A DNA stretch of 64,000 nucleotides, from NCBI GenBank assembly GCA_024449915.1, contig JAMZAV010000167.1:62001-126000 (forward strand). The letters run 5' to 3'. The notes below the pieces were generated by a model that saw nothing but the letters and a program-made list of their open reading frames with translations, was not told where the DNA came from and did not search any database. The position numbers were made by a program, and so were the translations under genes. Origin of the DNA: Sweltsa coloradensis (lineage: Eukaryota; Arthropoda; Insecta; Plecoptera; Chloroperlidae). Below are positions 34,501-44,594 of the stretch, one piece after another (positions within the stretch are counted from its first letter, which is position 1; the number at the start of each line of letters is the position of its first letter).

Positions 34501-37440
34501 TTTTTAAAAGAATTTTTTTTTGATTTTTTAAAAATTCCCTTTGACTTATAACAAACCTTTCACGCTTTATCCGATTGTAAGATTTTTTTCCCCAAACCTT
34601 AATTTTATGAATTAAAATATTCGAGGGAAAATTTTAAACGTAAACGCAAAATTTTTTCTCATGAAAAAACGAAAAATTTTAAAGGGTTTTTTTTTTTTTT
34701 TTAAACAATTCTTTGACTTAAAAACCCTACTGCTTTATCCTTTTTAATGGGTTTTTTCACAGAAACCCCCAATTTTTTCAATTTATAACTCGGGTTAAAT
34801 TTAGCGCAAACGAATTTTTATTTTTTTATGAAAATTTAATTTTAAAGATTTTTTTTATTTTTTTTTAAAATTTCGATTTATTAAAAAAAATTAAATTAAT
34901 TTTTTTTTTTATTTTATTTAATTTTTAAAAAATTTTTGAACCCAAGCAATTTTTTTCACAGAACAACAGAAAATCCGGTTACACATGGCAGCTCAATGCA
35001 AACCAAATTCGCTCCTCCCAAAAACGCGGGGGCGGGACTTAACGTTTTTTCCCAGTAGTATGCCCGTGTAGATTTTTAAAAAAATTTAAAAAAGCTTTTA
35101 AACTGTGACACAGTGGTGTTTTTTTGCAAATGGGACAAAATAACATGTCAATGCCTAACCGTACAAACCCCAGATGGCAAAACAAAAAAGACAGTAATTC
35201 GTAATTTTTGTGGTCCTTTTAATCCTGAATAATATACCAAAAGAGTGTACCGGATGAGCGTACGAGCGAAGCGAAGATTCCCCTTTCAACACTGGAGAAA
35301 AAAATCCGGAAAGTTTTTTTTTTTTTTCTTATTTTTGTGTGTCTGTTAACACGATTTCCGGCTAAACCGATACTCCAAATTTCGATGAAAAAAATTTTGG
35401 GAAAGGCCCTTTGAAATCTCTGAACGAAAAACTGCCCACTTTTTTTTGGGGCAAACGAAAAATTGTTTTTTCATGAAAATCGCAATTTTACGATTTTTTT
35501 TTTTTTTATTTAAAAAAAAAATTTTCCTTTAAAAACAAACCCACATGCTTTGTCCGATTTTAATGATTTTTTCCCCAGAACCCTTTAATTTTTTGAATTT
35601 TGGTATTCGTGTTAAATTTGAGCGCAATCAAAAACTATTTCCCCATGAAAATCGAAAATTTTTCTTTTTTTTCTTTTTTAAAAAAAATTCTTTTTTACTT
35701 ATAACCCAACATGCTTTTTATCCTATTGTAATAAATTTTTCACAGAACCCTTAATTTTTTTAAATTCCTATATTTTTTGGGAAAATTTGTGGGGCAACGA
35801 ATAAATTTTTTCTTAGGAAAAATTTTAAAATTACGATTTTTTTTTCCCTTTTTTTTTAAATTTCAATTAAATTTAAAAAAATTTTTCAATTTATGTTATT
35901 GTAAGCAAAAACGAAGAAATTCAATTTCACCCCCCCCCAAAAAAATGTTTGCTCGGTTTTTTTTTTTTGTTTTTTTTTTTTGGCTTTTTGTTCGCATCTC
36001 TACCCGGGCAAACGGCATATGCGATCTTGATGAAAATTTTACACCCTTCGTTTTCTCTGAAATTAGACTTTCCACGTTTTTGGGTAAAACCCAAAAAATA
36101 TTTCTCAAAGAATAACGAACTTTTTTTCGATTTTTTTTTTTGATTTTTAGTGCGATATTTTCGTGACATTTGGAAACCCTTCTTTACCAAAAGGGTGGGG
36201 CTCAACATTCATATTTCACATGGACATTAAGGGAAAGGTTTATGTATTGCTTTTTTGAAAGAAAAAATTGAAAAAATTAGCTAGAATCAAAAGAAATAAA
36301 AACTTTTAAAAAATAAGTTTTTTTTACTTTTTGTCGATATTTTCGTGCCATTTGGCCCCCCCCAAATTTTGGCCAAAAAGGGTGGGCTACAACGTTCATA
36401 AATTTTACATTTGGGCATTAAGGTTATGGTGATGTGTCCCTTTTGAAAGAAAAAGTTTGAAAAAATTAGGGCCCGAATCCATAAAATAACTTTTAAAAAG
36501 TAAATTTTAACGTTAAATTTAAAAACAAAATTTAAAAAGAAACCCAAAAGAAAATTTTACAAAAATCACCTACATTGGGGTCGGCAGAAAAACAAAGCAC
36601 TTGCCAAAAATGAAGATATCCCCACGCAAACTAAAAAAAAAGGGTCATCCATCAACCCCGGCGGGACTTTGCGTTTTCCCAGTAATATAAAATTTTTGGT
36701 TTTTTTACATATTTTTGTGCCATTTGAGCCATTCTGGGCCAAACGGGGGGGGCTAAAAAACGTTTTATATTTACATGGACATTAAGGTTATGGGGAAAGT
36801 AGTAAACCTTTTGGGGAAAAAAAAGTTGAAAAAGGTTTTGCCCCGAATCCATAGAATAAAGCTTTTAATATAAATTTTTTAAAGGTAAAAATACCAATTG
36901 ACAAAAAAAAAAAGAAATTGCAAAAATTCACCTAAATCGTAGGCACAAAAAAAAGCACTTTTCAAAAGTAAAAATATCCCCCGCAACTAAAAACTTTTAA
37001 AAAACTCATCCATCAACCCCGTCGGGACTTTAGCGTTTTCCTAGTTTTTAAATTTAAAAATTTTTAAAAAAAAATTTTAAATTCAATGCACCAAATTTCG
37101 CTCATAAACCAACAACCGGCGGGACCCTTTAAACGTTTTTCCCAGGAATAAGATTTTGTCCCTCACAAAATGTGCTGTTTGAATGTGGGGGGGGCCCCTG
37201 CCCGCATGCTCAAGCCCCATAAAATAGTCGTTTCCGTACGACAACCGGCGAACATCTCGGCGATTGCCCCGTACCAAAGTTAGACCCCCAATACGTACTT
37301 CTTTATTTTCAAATGTATACACTTTAAAAAAAATTTTTTTTCTCTGCTTCTTTTGAGATTAATTAGGGCCCCCGATTCCTTAAATTGTCGTTTTTAAAAT
37401 TCACAAAATTGAGACCCAGTTTGGACAGATTTACTACAAT
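28560..37440. other. Probable low-accuracy (under-polished) assembly segment
   Basis: Homopolymer runs of G, C, A and T are abnormally frequent, and repeat copies here differ from clean copies at 58-63 kb by run expansions and runs replacing mixed sequence, for example 'gatgaggggtagcgagcg' for 'gatgagcgtagcgagcg'. Sequence at both borders and an island at 30150-30530 look normal. Reading frames in the segment should not be trusted. Confidence 0.75.
31338..37044 (+). mobile_element. Cluster of Helentron-like copies
   Basis: Starts like 'ggatgagcgtagcgagcg' lie near 31338, 34236 and 35252. Ends like 'gcgttttcctagt' or 'gttttttcccagt' lie near 32421, 33286, 35055, 36682 and 37044. At least four overlapping or abutting copies in one orientation can be counted. 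Their internal sequence is noisy (see the low-accuracy segment). Confidence 0.6.
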
Positions 37441-37734
37441 TGAAACTATAATTATTTTGATACAGAGGCCCAGTATACGCAACTCGTCATCTTGTTTTTT
37501 TGGTCGGAATTGAGGCCCAGAATACTAAAGCACACCTTGTGGCTTCCCACGACAATGACAACACTACGGATGACATAACAGACGGAGACGACCACGACGT
37601 GGGGGAACCTTTGCCTCTCCCATATGCTTGTGCTGGTTCTGACCAGCACAGGCCTGTCCACCCCTTGTCCCCGCCGCGTCATCCCTTACGTTCCCCTCCC
37701 TCCGTCTCGATTAGCTTAGTTGCACAAATATGAG

Positions 37735-38290
37735 ACGTTAAGCAATATCCAATCAATTTATTGAAATGACATGCCAAATATGTAAAAATTAGTAATAAAA
37801 TACAAATGAAATGAAATGGTTTTCTGAGAGATAGGCCTAAGTTAGGGCAACAATGCATGAACCCTTTGAGCCATTCAACCCCAGCAGTTTTATTATCATT
37901 CCATGATGGCGGGATTTTAGCAAAGTTGGCTTTTGCATAGTTGTAAGCAAGAACCCTCACTTGTCTGAAGGTAAGCCCATGATGGAGTTTAGTGGCATGC
38001 ACCAAATAGTCCTTCAATAAAAGTTCTTGGTTATTAGTAAATACTTGGGATTTATTAAAACCATTAGCATAGATATTAGCCCTAGCTTCTTCATTTGTTG
38101 CAACATCCCCTGTTTTGTCTTGAGAGGCCAGAAACTTTTTAACATTCCTCCCTAGAGAACTTTTTAAAATATTATAATCCACAGCTACATTTCTTATTGA
38201 ATTTCCTTCAACCACTTTTTAACAGCTTTATCTATTAAATCAGTGCTTACTTGAGTTCTATTAGTTTTTAACAAGCACATTGTAGGCTAG
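37735..38290 (-). pseudogene. Pogo-like transposase N-terminal fragment
   Basis: On the minus strand 'KTNRTQVSTDLIDKAVKK' is separated by a one-base frameshift from 'VVEGNSIRNVAVDYNI', which together resemble a pipsqueak HTH. About 100 residues on, 'PPSWNDNKTAGVEWLKGF' and 'LGLSLRKP' match the CENP-B-type DNA-binding domain ('AG..WL.GF...P.LSLRKP'). The DDE catalytic domain, expected at lower coordinates, was not found, either lost or hidden in the low-accuracy segment. The gene lies just inside the right end of the 28351-38700 element, as expected for its transposase. Confidence 0.75.
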
Positions 38291-39118
38291 GCCTAATCTA
38301 AAAAGTGTCCCATGTCTCCCCTGCTAATGCTGTCCCATGTGTCCACCCACAACACTCTCATTATAAGTGTTTAATACCAGTTATATTATGTTCCAGGGAG
38401 ATGTCTCTTATTTCTACTGATGGATTACATCATTATCACGTTATAACTTGTTATTAATAAAATATCCTGTTCATAAATAGGCTATTGACATTTACTTCGG
38501 ACATGCCAATTCAGCCATATTGGAATAACACTTGTTGCACCTGGTGGATTTCTTTGAAACTTCATAGGCCTATTTGTTCTTGTAGTTGCAAAGGCCACCA
38601 ACAGATGGTGCCAGACACCAGAAATTGAAATTCCCTCCAAAGTATGGCCTACAGCCTTTGTCCCATGTCTCCTCCTGTCCCAACCCTCCACCTTCTCCCC
38701 TACTACCGGTTTTTATGGGTTTTGGTTAGCCTAGGCCTATGCCTAGGCTAACCTGTTAACACCAAAAACCGGTAGGTCCTATAGGCCTAAGGCGCTAGGC
38801 CCCTACTGATTATTTAGCAACTTGTATAATGCCTACCGCCGCTACCGTTTGGGTACTTTTTTGGTTGAGGGGCCCCAACCTTGAAAAGTAGGTTGGGGGG
38901 GGGCCCTCCCCTACTGTTTCCCCTATATCGCAGTGTTACAAAGTTGAAACCCCCCAAACCGAAAAAGTATCCCGGTTTGTCGCAGTGTTGCCACATTGGG
39001 CGATTTGTCGCCGTTTGGGCGACCAAGCAATGTTTTTAGCGACCAAAATATTTCGGAAGTCACCTGTCGCCGAAATGGGCTACTTCACGAAAATCCAAAC
39101 TTTCAAAAAATTTCTTAA

Positions 39119-41791
39119 CCCGAGAGTAGTCGCGCCCCTGTTTGTAACGTTAGTAGTCGCGCCCGGTCTTTTAGACCGCATTATTTATTATGGGCTAATA
39201 ACGTTAGGATGACGTTTTGATTACCAATACAAGATAATTTCAATTCAATTCAATTCAAATGCGTTTTATTTCATTAGCAATTGCAAAAGCATTGCTCACT
39301 TAAAAATACATAGTTCATGTACAAGTCTTGAAATACGCTTTAACTAATTCTAAATCTACTTACAAAATACCTTAATTTTACACATTTAATTCTACATGCA
39401 AAATACAATATTACATGTTATTCATTTTACAATATAATTAAAACAATAATATTTCCTCATCGTCCTCAATTTTTAGTTGTTTATCGTCAAAATTAAATTT
39501 GTAATACAATATTCACAAGATAATTTCTTATCATTTAATTATTCATAGGCTCTATTTAAATACAATACAATATTACAAAAATTTCTTCTCAGCGTTATAT
39601 TTTTACCCTCTTATCTTTCACCTCAAATTTTTAATACAATATTCACAAGAGCAGTCTTTACCATCTTGAAATTCTTATATACTATAAAACCCATGAAAAA
39701 TTAGATATTGTTAATCAAACTTCATTTAAATTTGTCTCTATTTATGTTGAGGTCTTTTAATTAGTTGGTAAATTGTTAAAAAGAATAACACCAAGCTTTA
39801 ACTGGGTCTCTGTTTGATAGGTTGAGTCTGTGTTGGGTTTGGTGTAAATTACTGTTAAATCTTGTATTCTGGTTATGTATAAAACTGTTTCGGGTAAAAT
39901 GAGATGGATGATTTTTGACAAATGTAAGAATTTCGAGAATGTATAAGAACAAGGTACGGTTAATATATTCAGCTGCACAAAAAGTTTTCTGCAAGATGAT
40001 CTTATAAACTTTCCGACCTAAAATTCTGACAGCCTTTTTTGACATTTGAATATGTCTTGAGCAAATGTAGACCACCACCCAAATTAATATACCATATAGT
40101 ATAATAGATTGTACGTTTGCAAAAAATGCTGTTCTGTAGATAGGGTAACTCACTTGATGTGACAGTTCTTTAAGTGCATAACATGATGATCTCAAACGTT
40201 TGCCTAGTTTTATGAATGTGTTTCTTCCCAATTTAGTCTATAATCAATATTCATCCCGAGTAACGACAGTGTTCTACAGTATTTAATGTACACTGATTGT
40301 AATTAATTTTTATTTCATTAGTTTTCCTTTAGTTTGAAATCTCATTAGGTTGGTTTTTGCGCCGTTTAAATTTAAGTTTATTGGGATCAAACCATTCCTC
40401 TAACTTGCTAAGAATAAATTTAATATTGCTATTAATTCTGCCTCATCCTTTCCTGTAATAACCACACTGGTATCGTCTGCAAATAGTATAACTATGCTAA
40501 ATTCACTATTTATATTTGCAGGTAGATCATTTATGTACAAACTGAAAAAGATAGGCCCTAATATTGACCCTTGGGGCACGCCATTACGTATTTCTCCCAT
40601 AGATTCTTTTTAGATTTACAATTCTGTAACTTGACCATTTGCTTCCTACAACTAATATATGACTTTATCCATTTGGAGGAATACCATTGATACCATAAAA
40701 GTTCAATTTCTTAATTAAATATTATGGTCAATGGTATCGAAAGCTTTGACAAGTCACACATTAACACTGCTACTTCTTTTTTATGTTCTAAAGCTTCAGT
40801 GATTTTATGAACTATGTTGAAGTTGCTGAAGTGGTTGAATATTTCTTCCTAAACCCGTGTTGTTCCTCACATAGAATTGGATTAGTATCAAGAAATTCCG
40901 TTAAACGTTTTAAGAAAAGCTTTTTCTAAAATTTTTGAGAATATTGTTAGAAGAGCTATTGGTCTGTAGTTACCTATATCTTTTTTGTACCTTTTTTGAA
41001 TAGTGGCTTAATAACAGCCCATTTCGCCATATCTGGGTAAATGCCAACCATGAAGGAGAAATTGATATATCCGCTAGTGGTTTAGCTATAAATACAGCGA
41101 TGGATTGAACTATTTTTACTTGGGATGTCGTCCCAACCTGTTGAGTTAGTGGATTTTAAGCTGCGTATGATTTCTATAATTTCTGATTCGTGAGTACTGT
41201 CTAAAACCATATCATTATAGTTGGTTGTATTCAACATAACACGGCGTTTCAGTTGCCTAAACATTCTTCAGTAGTATCTACAGACCTATCAACAATGGTT
41301 ATCATATATGTGACAGCATACATGGTTATATTAATCAATTATCAATCAATAATCAATAAATAATCAATCAATAACAAACAAACACAAAATGTTGAAAACC
41401 TACAGAAAAATATAAAATATGTTTGAAACACCCTGTAGTTTCGAATTATTAGTAAACCAAGACAGTTATATTATTATGTCAACACTGAAATGTTGAAGAA
41501 TAATCAACCTACAAAACAAAATACATGTCTCATCATAGTGATTGAGTATGCATATTTTTTTGCCTCCCTAAATTAGTCGCGCAAGCCGGTCGAAAAGACC
41601 AAGCAACCAAACGGACCTCTTATCTTAGTTGAAGTTCTGCAGAACACTGAACTCGCGTATTGCACACTGGCTTCAAAAAATCTATTTTGGGAAGGTGGCG
41701 GAACTAGACAAGCCACGCATAGCGCGCTGTACAAATACCAACTGTTGAAAAAAAAAGTCGGTCTAAAAGACCACACGCGACTACTCTCGGG
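39119..41791. mobile_element. piggyBac-like element with TTAA target
   Basis: It starts CCCGAGAGTAGTCGCG and ends with the exact inverse, CGCGACTACTCTCGGG. TTAA lies on both sides (39115-39118 and 41792-41795). CCC...GGG ends with a TTAA target are the piggyBac signature. Subterminal palindromes 'ggtcttttagacc' occur near both ends. It holds no transposase; most of its length is an inserted LINE. Confidence 0.88.
39237..41320 (-). mobile_element. Decayed LINE inserted in the piggyBac-like element
   Basis: Minus-strand fragments include 'STNSTGWDDIPSK' (near 41140), 'GVPQGSILGPIFFSLYINDLP' (about 40590-40525), 'LFADDTSVVITG' (FADD core, near 40480), and a C-terminal part with 'ILYGILIW' and 'NTRFNSNL' (39776-40231). 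The 3' end carries a short tandem tail (ATTGA-type units at 39240-39260). It resembles the relic at 11330-15850 and belongs to the CR1/Jockey-like RTs. It is full of stops. Confidence 0.78.
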
Positions 41792-42510
41792 TTAATCTAC
41801 AGCGTGCTTTAACACAAATAATGTTCATCAGAAATTATTCCATTGTTAAAAAATAGTATTTTGTAATTTAAAAAATTTTGTAAGTCATACAGAATACTCA
41901 TTAACCGACTACATTTTGCCCGGACCACGGCGTTTTGTTTGGTTAAATGTCACATCAGCAGGATACAAAACGTGGAATGTCGAAGATAGCTGATCTTTAA
42001 ACGTATCGTTTTGTCGTTTTGTTATTTGTATACAGAAGCCCCAGTTGTTTTTTTGCCGCACGTAGCGCGTACGTGAAGTTGTGTCGAACTGTTGATGGTT
42101 TCGCTCCGATTTTACAAGATTATCGTTTTAGTGGTTTCAGCACGTGAGTACAGAATATATTTTACTTTTTGATTTTAGAGTTTTTTTATCTATTGTGCTT
42201 AGTAAATATAAACCCCTAAATATACTCCCTTAAATTCTTCAAAATTTCCGTAGAGTCCCAAAAAAACACCTTTTAAAAAACACGAAAAAAAAAAAAAACG
42301 CCCTGTGGGGCAATTCTGGGGCGTTCCCCCCCCGACCCCCCCATTGGGCCGCCGCGCCAGGATGGGCGACATTTGGGCGACCTCAAAAGTTGCCCGCGGC
42401 GACATCAGCGCTCATATATCTGGCAACCCTGGTTTGTCGGTACCACCTAGGATACAATAATAACCGGTTATTTGACCAGTAGGCCTATAGGCCTACCGAA
42501 TTACCGAACA

Positions 42511-42571
42511 GGCGTTGCCCTCAGGCAACGAATGAATAAATTGAAATTGAAATTGAAATTGAAATTGATGG
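42511..42571 (+). repeat. Retroposon 3' end with (AAATTG)n tail
   Basis: A short hairpin 'gcgttgccctcaggcaacg' is followed by 'aatgaataaattg' and five tandem 'aaattg' units. A hairpin followed by a short tandem tail is typical of L2/CR1-type 3' ends. Confidence 0.6.
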
Positions 42572-43449
42572 TAGGTAGACTAGGCCTAGGCCTATATTGG
42601 TTATTCAATGACTAGGCCTAGACTAGGGCCTAGGCCTAGGCTAGCCCTAGGCCTAGTGTAATAACCTGTCGACCTAGGCCTACCCTAACCTACAAATCGA
42701 AGTCTAGGTTAGACCTGTTAATTTTATGGCATAGCCTTACGGTTTCATCAAAGGAATGTCAGGGAGCTAAGTGTCATTTATATTTTTAATGAAAACATTA
42801 ATAATGACATTATCTAGCCCCTAAACACGCTCACCTTGTGTAAATAGTGCCAATTTTTTCAAGTCGACTACTCGCCATGTTGACCAAAAATTCCTCACAG
42901 GCCACCGCCACCGCCCGCTATCCATGACCAACCACCGCCACCTCCAACTAAGCGGGAAATTACAAAATAAAATACATTCCATGGATTTATGTACCCGATA
43001 GTTTTATCATGGAATGGTATTATATCACTGTACCATGGAGTTTAAATAGTACTGTAAAGTGAAAACTCCATGATTGTACCATCCATGACCATCCATGACC
43101 TATGAGGCAGGAATCGCGCTGGACTCTTACTAATAATATACTATTATTTTACATTAAACATGGTTAAATTTAACCATAGAAACTCTAATTCCTCAAACTA
43201 AATTACGCACACTATTAATATGCATGCATGTACAAAATAAATGCAGTGTAGGCCTATTGATGTATTTCAATACAAAAGGGTCAGCGTTCAATTCCTGGAT
43301 CAGGCAGAAGACTTGAATACATAAAATACTGATTATTATTGAGATCGGTGGAGGTAATACTAGCTAGAGCCTTCCAGCAGTCTCCTATTTCAAATATCTC
43401 ACTATACTATTCGTTCACTGATGGCAACGGGGTTGGTTCAGTTCAGACA
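42572..43449. other. Intergenic stretch, nothing certain
   Basis: AGGCCTA motifs are dense at 42575-42690. 'Catggaatggtat' and 'accatggagttt' blocks at 42980-43090 form weak inverted repeats. No exon was recognised. Confidence 0.4.
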
Positions 43450-43525
43450 CCAATTGATTGGATTGGTGTGGCTCGTCTGTCTTGTGGGTAGCGTCTCTGC
43501 TTCCTATGCAGAAGGTCCAGGGTTC
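43450..43525 (+). repeat. tRNA-like SINE head
   Basis: 'gtggctcgtctgtcttgtgg' and 'gtagcgtc' resemble a D-arm with A box; 'ggtccagggttcgcttctcg' is a B box at tRNA-like spacing. The sequence continues as a SINE-like body without a cloverleaf 3' end. Confidence 0.4.
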
Positions 43526-43784
43526 GCTTCTCGTTAAAGTCAGAAGTTTTTTAATTTCTTATTTGGACTTAAGTCCATCAGTTCTTGTCTTAGGAATTTG
43601 TAGACGGTGACTTTGGAGCCGTCCTAGCAACGAAGCACATAATAAATTTCAGAAGTTGTTCTGAATCGGCCTTGTTGATTCTGGCGTTGATTCGCGGGTG
43701 TTCGCACTGTCCATACCACTGATTGCTATATTTCCTATTAAAAATATCGATCTTTGGTTGGGTTATCGCTCACATCGTCGATTG

Positions 43785-43900
43785 CGTCGGGGCCTGCAGG
43801 GTTGGCTTGGTCGCTTTGATTTAAAGTCCCCCACTGAAAATCAGTTATATAACTGAGTGGGCAGACTCTAAATAAAAATTTATTTATTTATTTAATATTG
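43785..43900 (+). repeat. Interspersed retroposon copy with (ATTT)n tail
   Basis: This is the second copy of the family at 1790-1965, with 'gggttggcttggtcgctttg', 'cccccactgaaaatcagt' and a TTTATTTATTTA tail. Its tail abuts the inverted 5S-type SINE. Confidence 0.55.
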
Positions 43901-44043
43901 CTTAACGTCTCATATTAATGCACATTGGCTATTCGAGACGATGAGTGGTGATAAATCAGGATGAAGTATGAATAGAAGGGAGGAGGGGAAATCCGGTACC
44001 GGCAAGTAGCCTACTCCTTTCGATAAGTACCAAGGGGACCAGC

Positions 44044-44084
44044 CATAGAGATACCATTAGTACTAACAGTATGGTATCTCTATG
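44044..44084. mobile_element. 41-nt hairpin insert with 8-bp duplication
   Basis: Arms CATAGAGATACCAT and ATGGTATCTCTATG (14 bp, perfect) enclose a 13-nt loop. The flanks are GGACCAGC (44036-44043) and GGACCAAC (44085-44092); the uninterrupted SINE at 17 kb has a single GGACCAAC. The element therefore inserted with an 8-bp duplication, one base having changed since. Confidence 0.8.
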
Positions 44085-44150
44085 GGACCAACAGCTTATA
44101 CGTCCCATCCGAAAGGACGGTGTAACCTTGACAGTCATATAGGTTCCTCC

Positions 44151-44197
44151 CATTGATATTGAACCCCTATTGTAGGCATAGGGGTTCAATATCAATG
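44151..44197. mobile_element. 47-nt hairpin insert with 8-bp duplication
   Basis: Arms CATTGATATTGAACCCCTAT and its perfect 20-bp inverse enclose the 7-nt loop TGTAGGC. The flanks are identical GTTCCTCC (44143-44150 and 44198-44205), present once in the other SINE copy. Start CAT and end ATG agree with the insert at 44044. Confidence 0.85.
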
Positions 44198-44594
44198 GTT
44201 CCTCCACTAACCCAGACTGCCGAGCAGACGTCGAGGAGTCGAAGCCGTTACACTAGCTCTCGAACCATCCATCTGCTCTAACCAGCGGTATACGTGAGTT
44301 TTAGAACATAGCGGTCACCCACTCGACCCCTGACCACGCCAGTGGGAACTGGTTAAACGACCTCGGCTACCGGCTTCATTTACAGTTACTACAATAAAAT
44401 AATAATCACCAATGTTTTGTAATAAAATGGCATACTATTACATTAAAACCACGATAATAGAAATAATATAAACTACTATACACATATTGACCAATAACCA
44501 TTTTGGAATATTTGCCAAAACTCCAGATTAACAAAAGGACACTTGATGCATTTTAACTTCGATCGTTTAGTTTCCAGTGAGTGTCTGTTTGTGT

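Larger units (their letters stand above)
28351..38700. mobile_element. Large pogo-like DNA transposon, decayed, 10.35 kb
   Basis: The left end GGGGAGAGGGTGGAGGGT and the inverted right end GGGGAGAAGGTGGAGGGT match except for one base, and TA flanks both sides (28349-28350 and 38701-38702). Near the right end, on the minus strand, lies a transposase fragment with a pipsqueak-type HTH and a CENP-B-type domain (37735-38290). 'Tcccatgtctcc'-type motifs repeat inside the right end. The interior has swollen with a cluster of Helentron-like copies and is badly resolved at 28560-37440, so the true size is uncertain. Confidence 0.7.
38983..42431. mobile_element. hAT-type element carrying nested insertions
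   Basis: The ends are CAGTGTTGCCA and TGGCAACCCTG (one mismatch when inverted). The 8-bp duplication GTTTGTCG is perfect (38975-38982 and 42432-42439). Inside both ends 'tgggcgac' motifs repeat. Without the piggyBac-like insert at 39119-41791 it would be about 0.77 kb. Confidence 0.88.
43905..44385 (-). mobile_element. 5S rRNA-derived SINE, interrupted by two hairpin inserts
   Basis: It is the inverted relative of 16660-17110. Matching blocks are 'aggggtcgagtgggt', 'gtctgctcggcagtc', 'gttagtggaggaac' and 'cctttcggatgggacgt'. Part of the 5S-like region is deleted compared with the first copy. Two extra segments, 44044-44084 and 44151-44197, are absent from the first copy. The tail 'gagacgttaagcaatatt' leads to AAATAAATAAA. 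Confidence 0.75.

Noticed and set aside
31513..36208. Several 60-110 residue reading frames rich in F, K and P
   Set aside because: They translate homopolymer runs and noisy transposon copies; the frames change with each run-length error.
37500..37733. 77-residue Asp/His-rich plus-strand frame beside the pogo-like transposase
   Set aside because: No known domain, opposite strand to the transposase, and close to the noisy segment.
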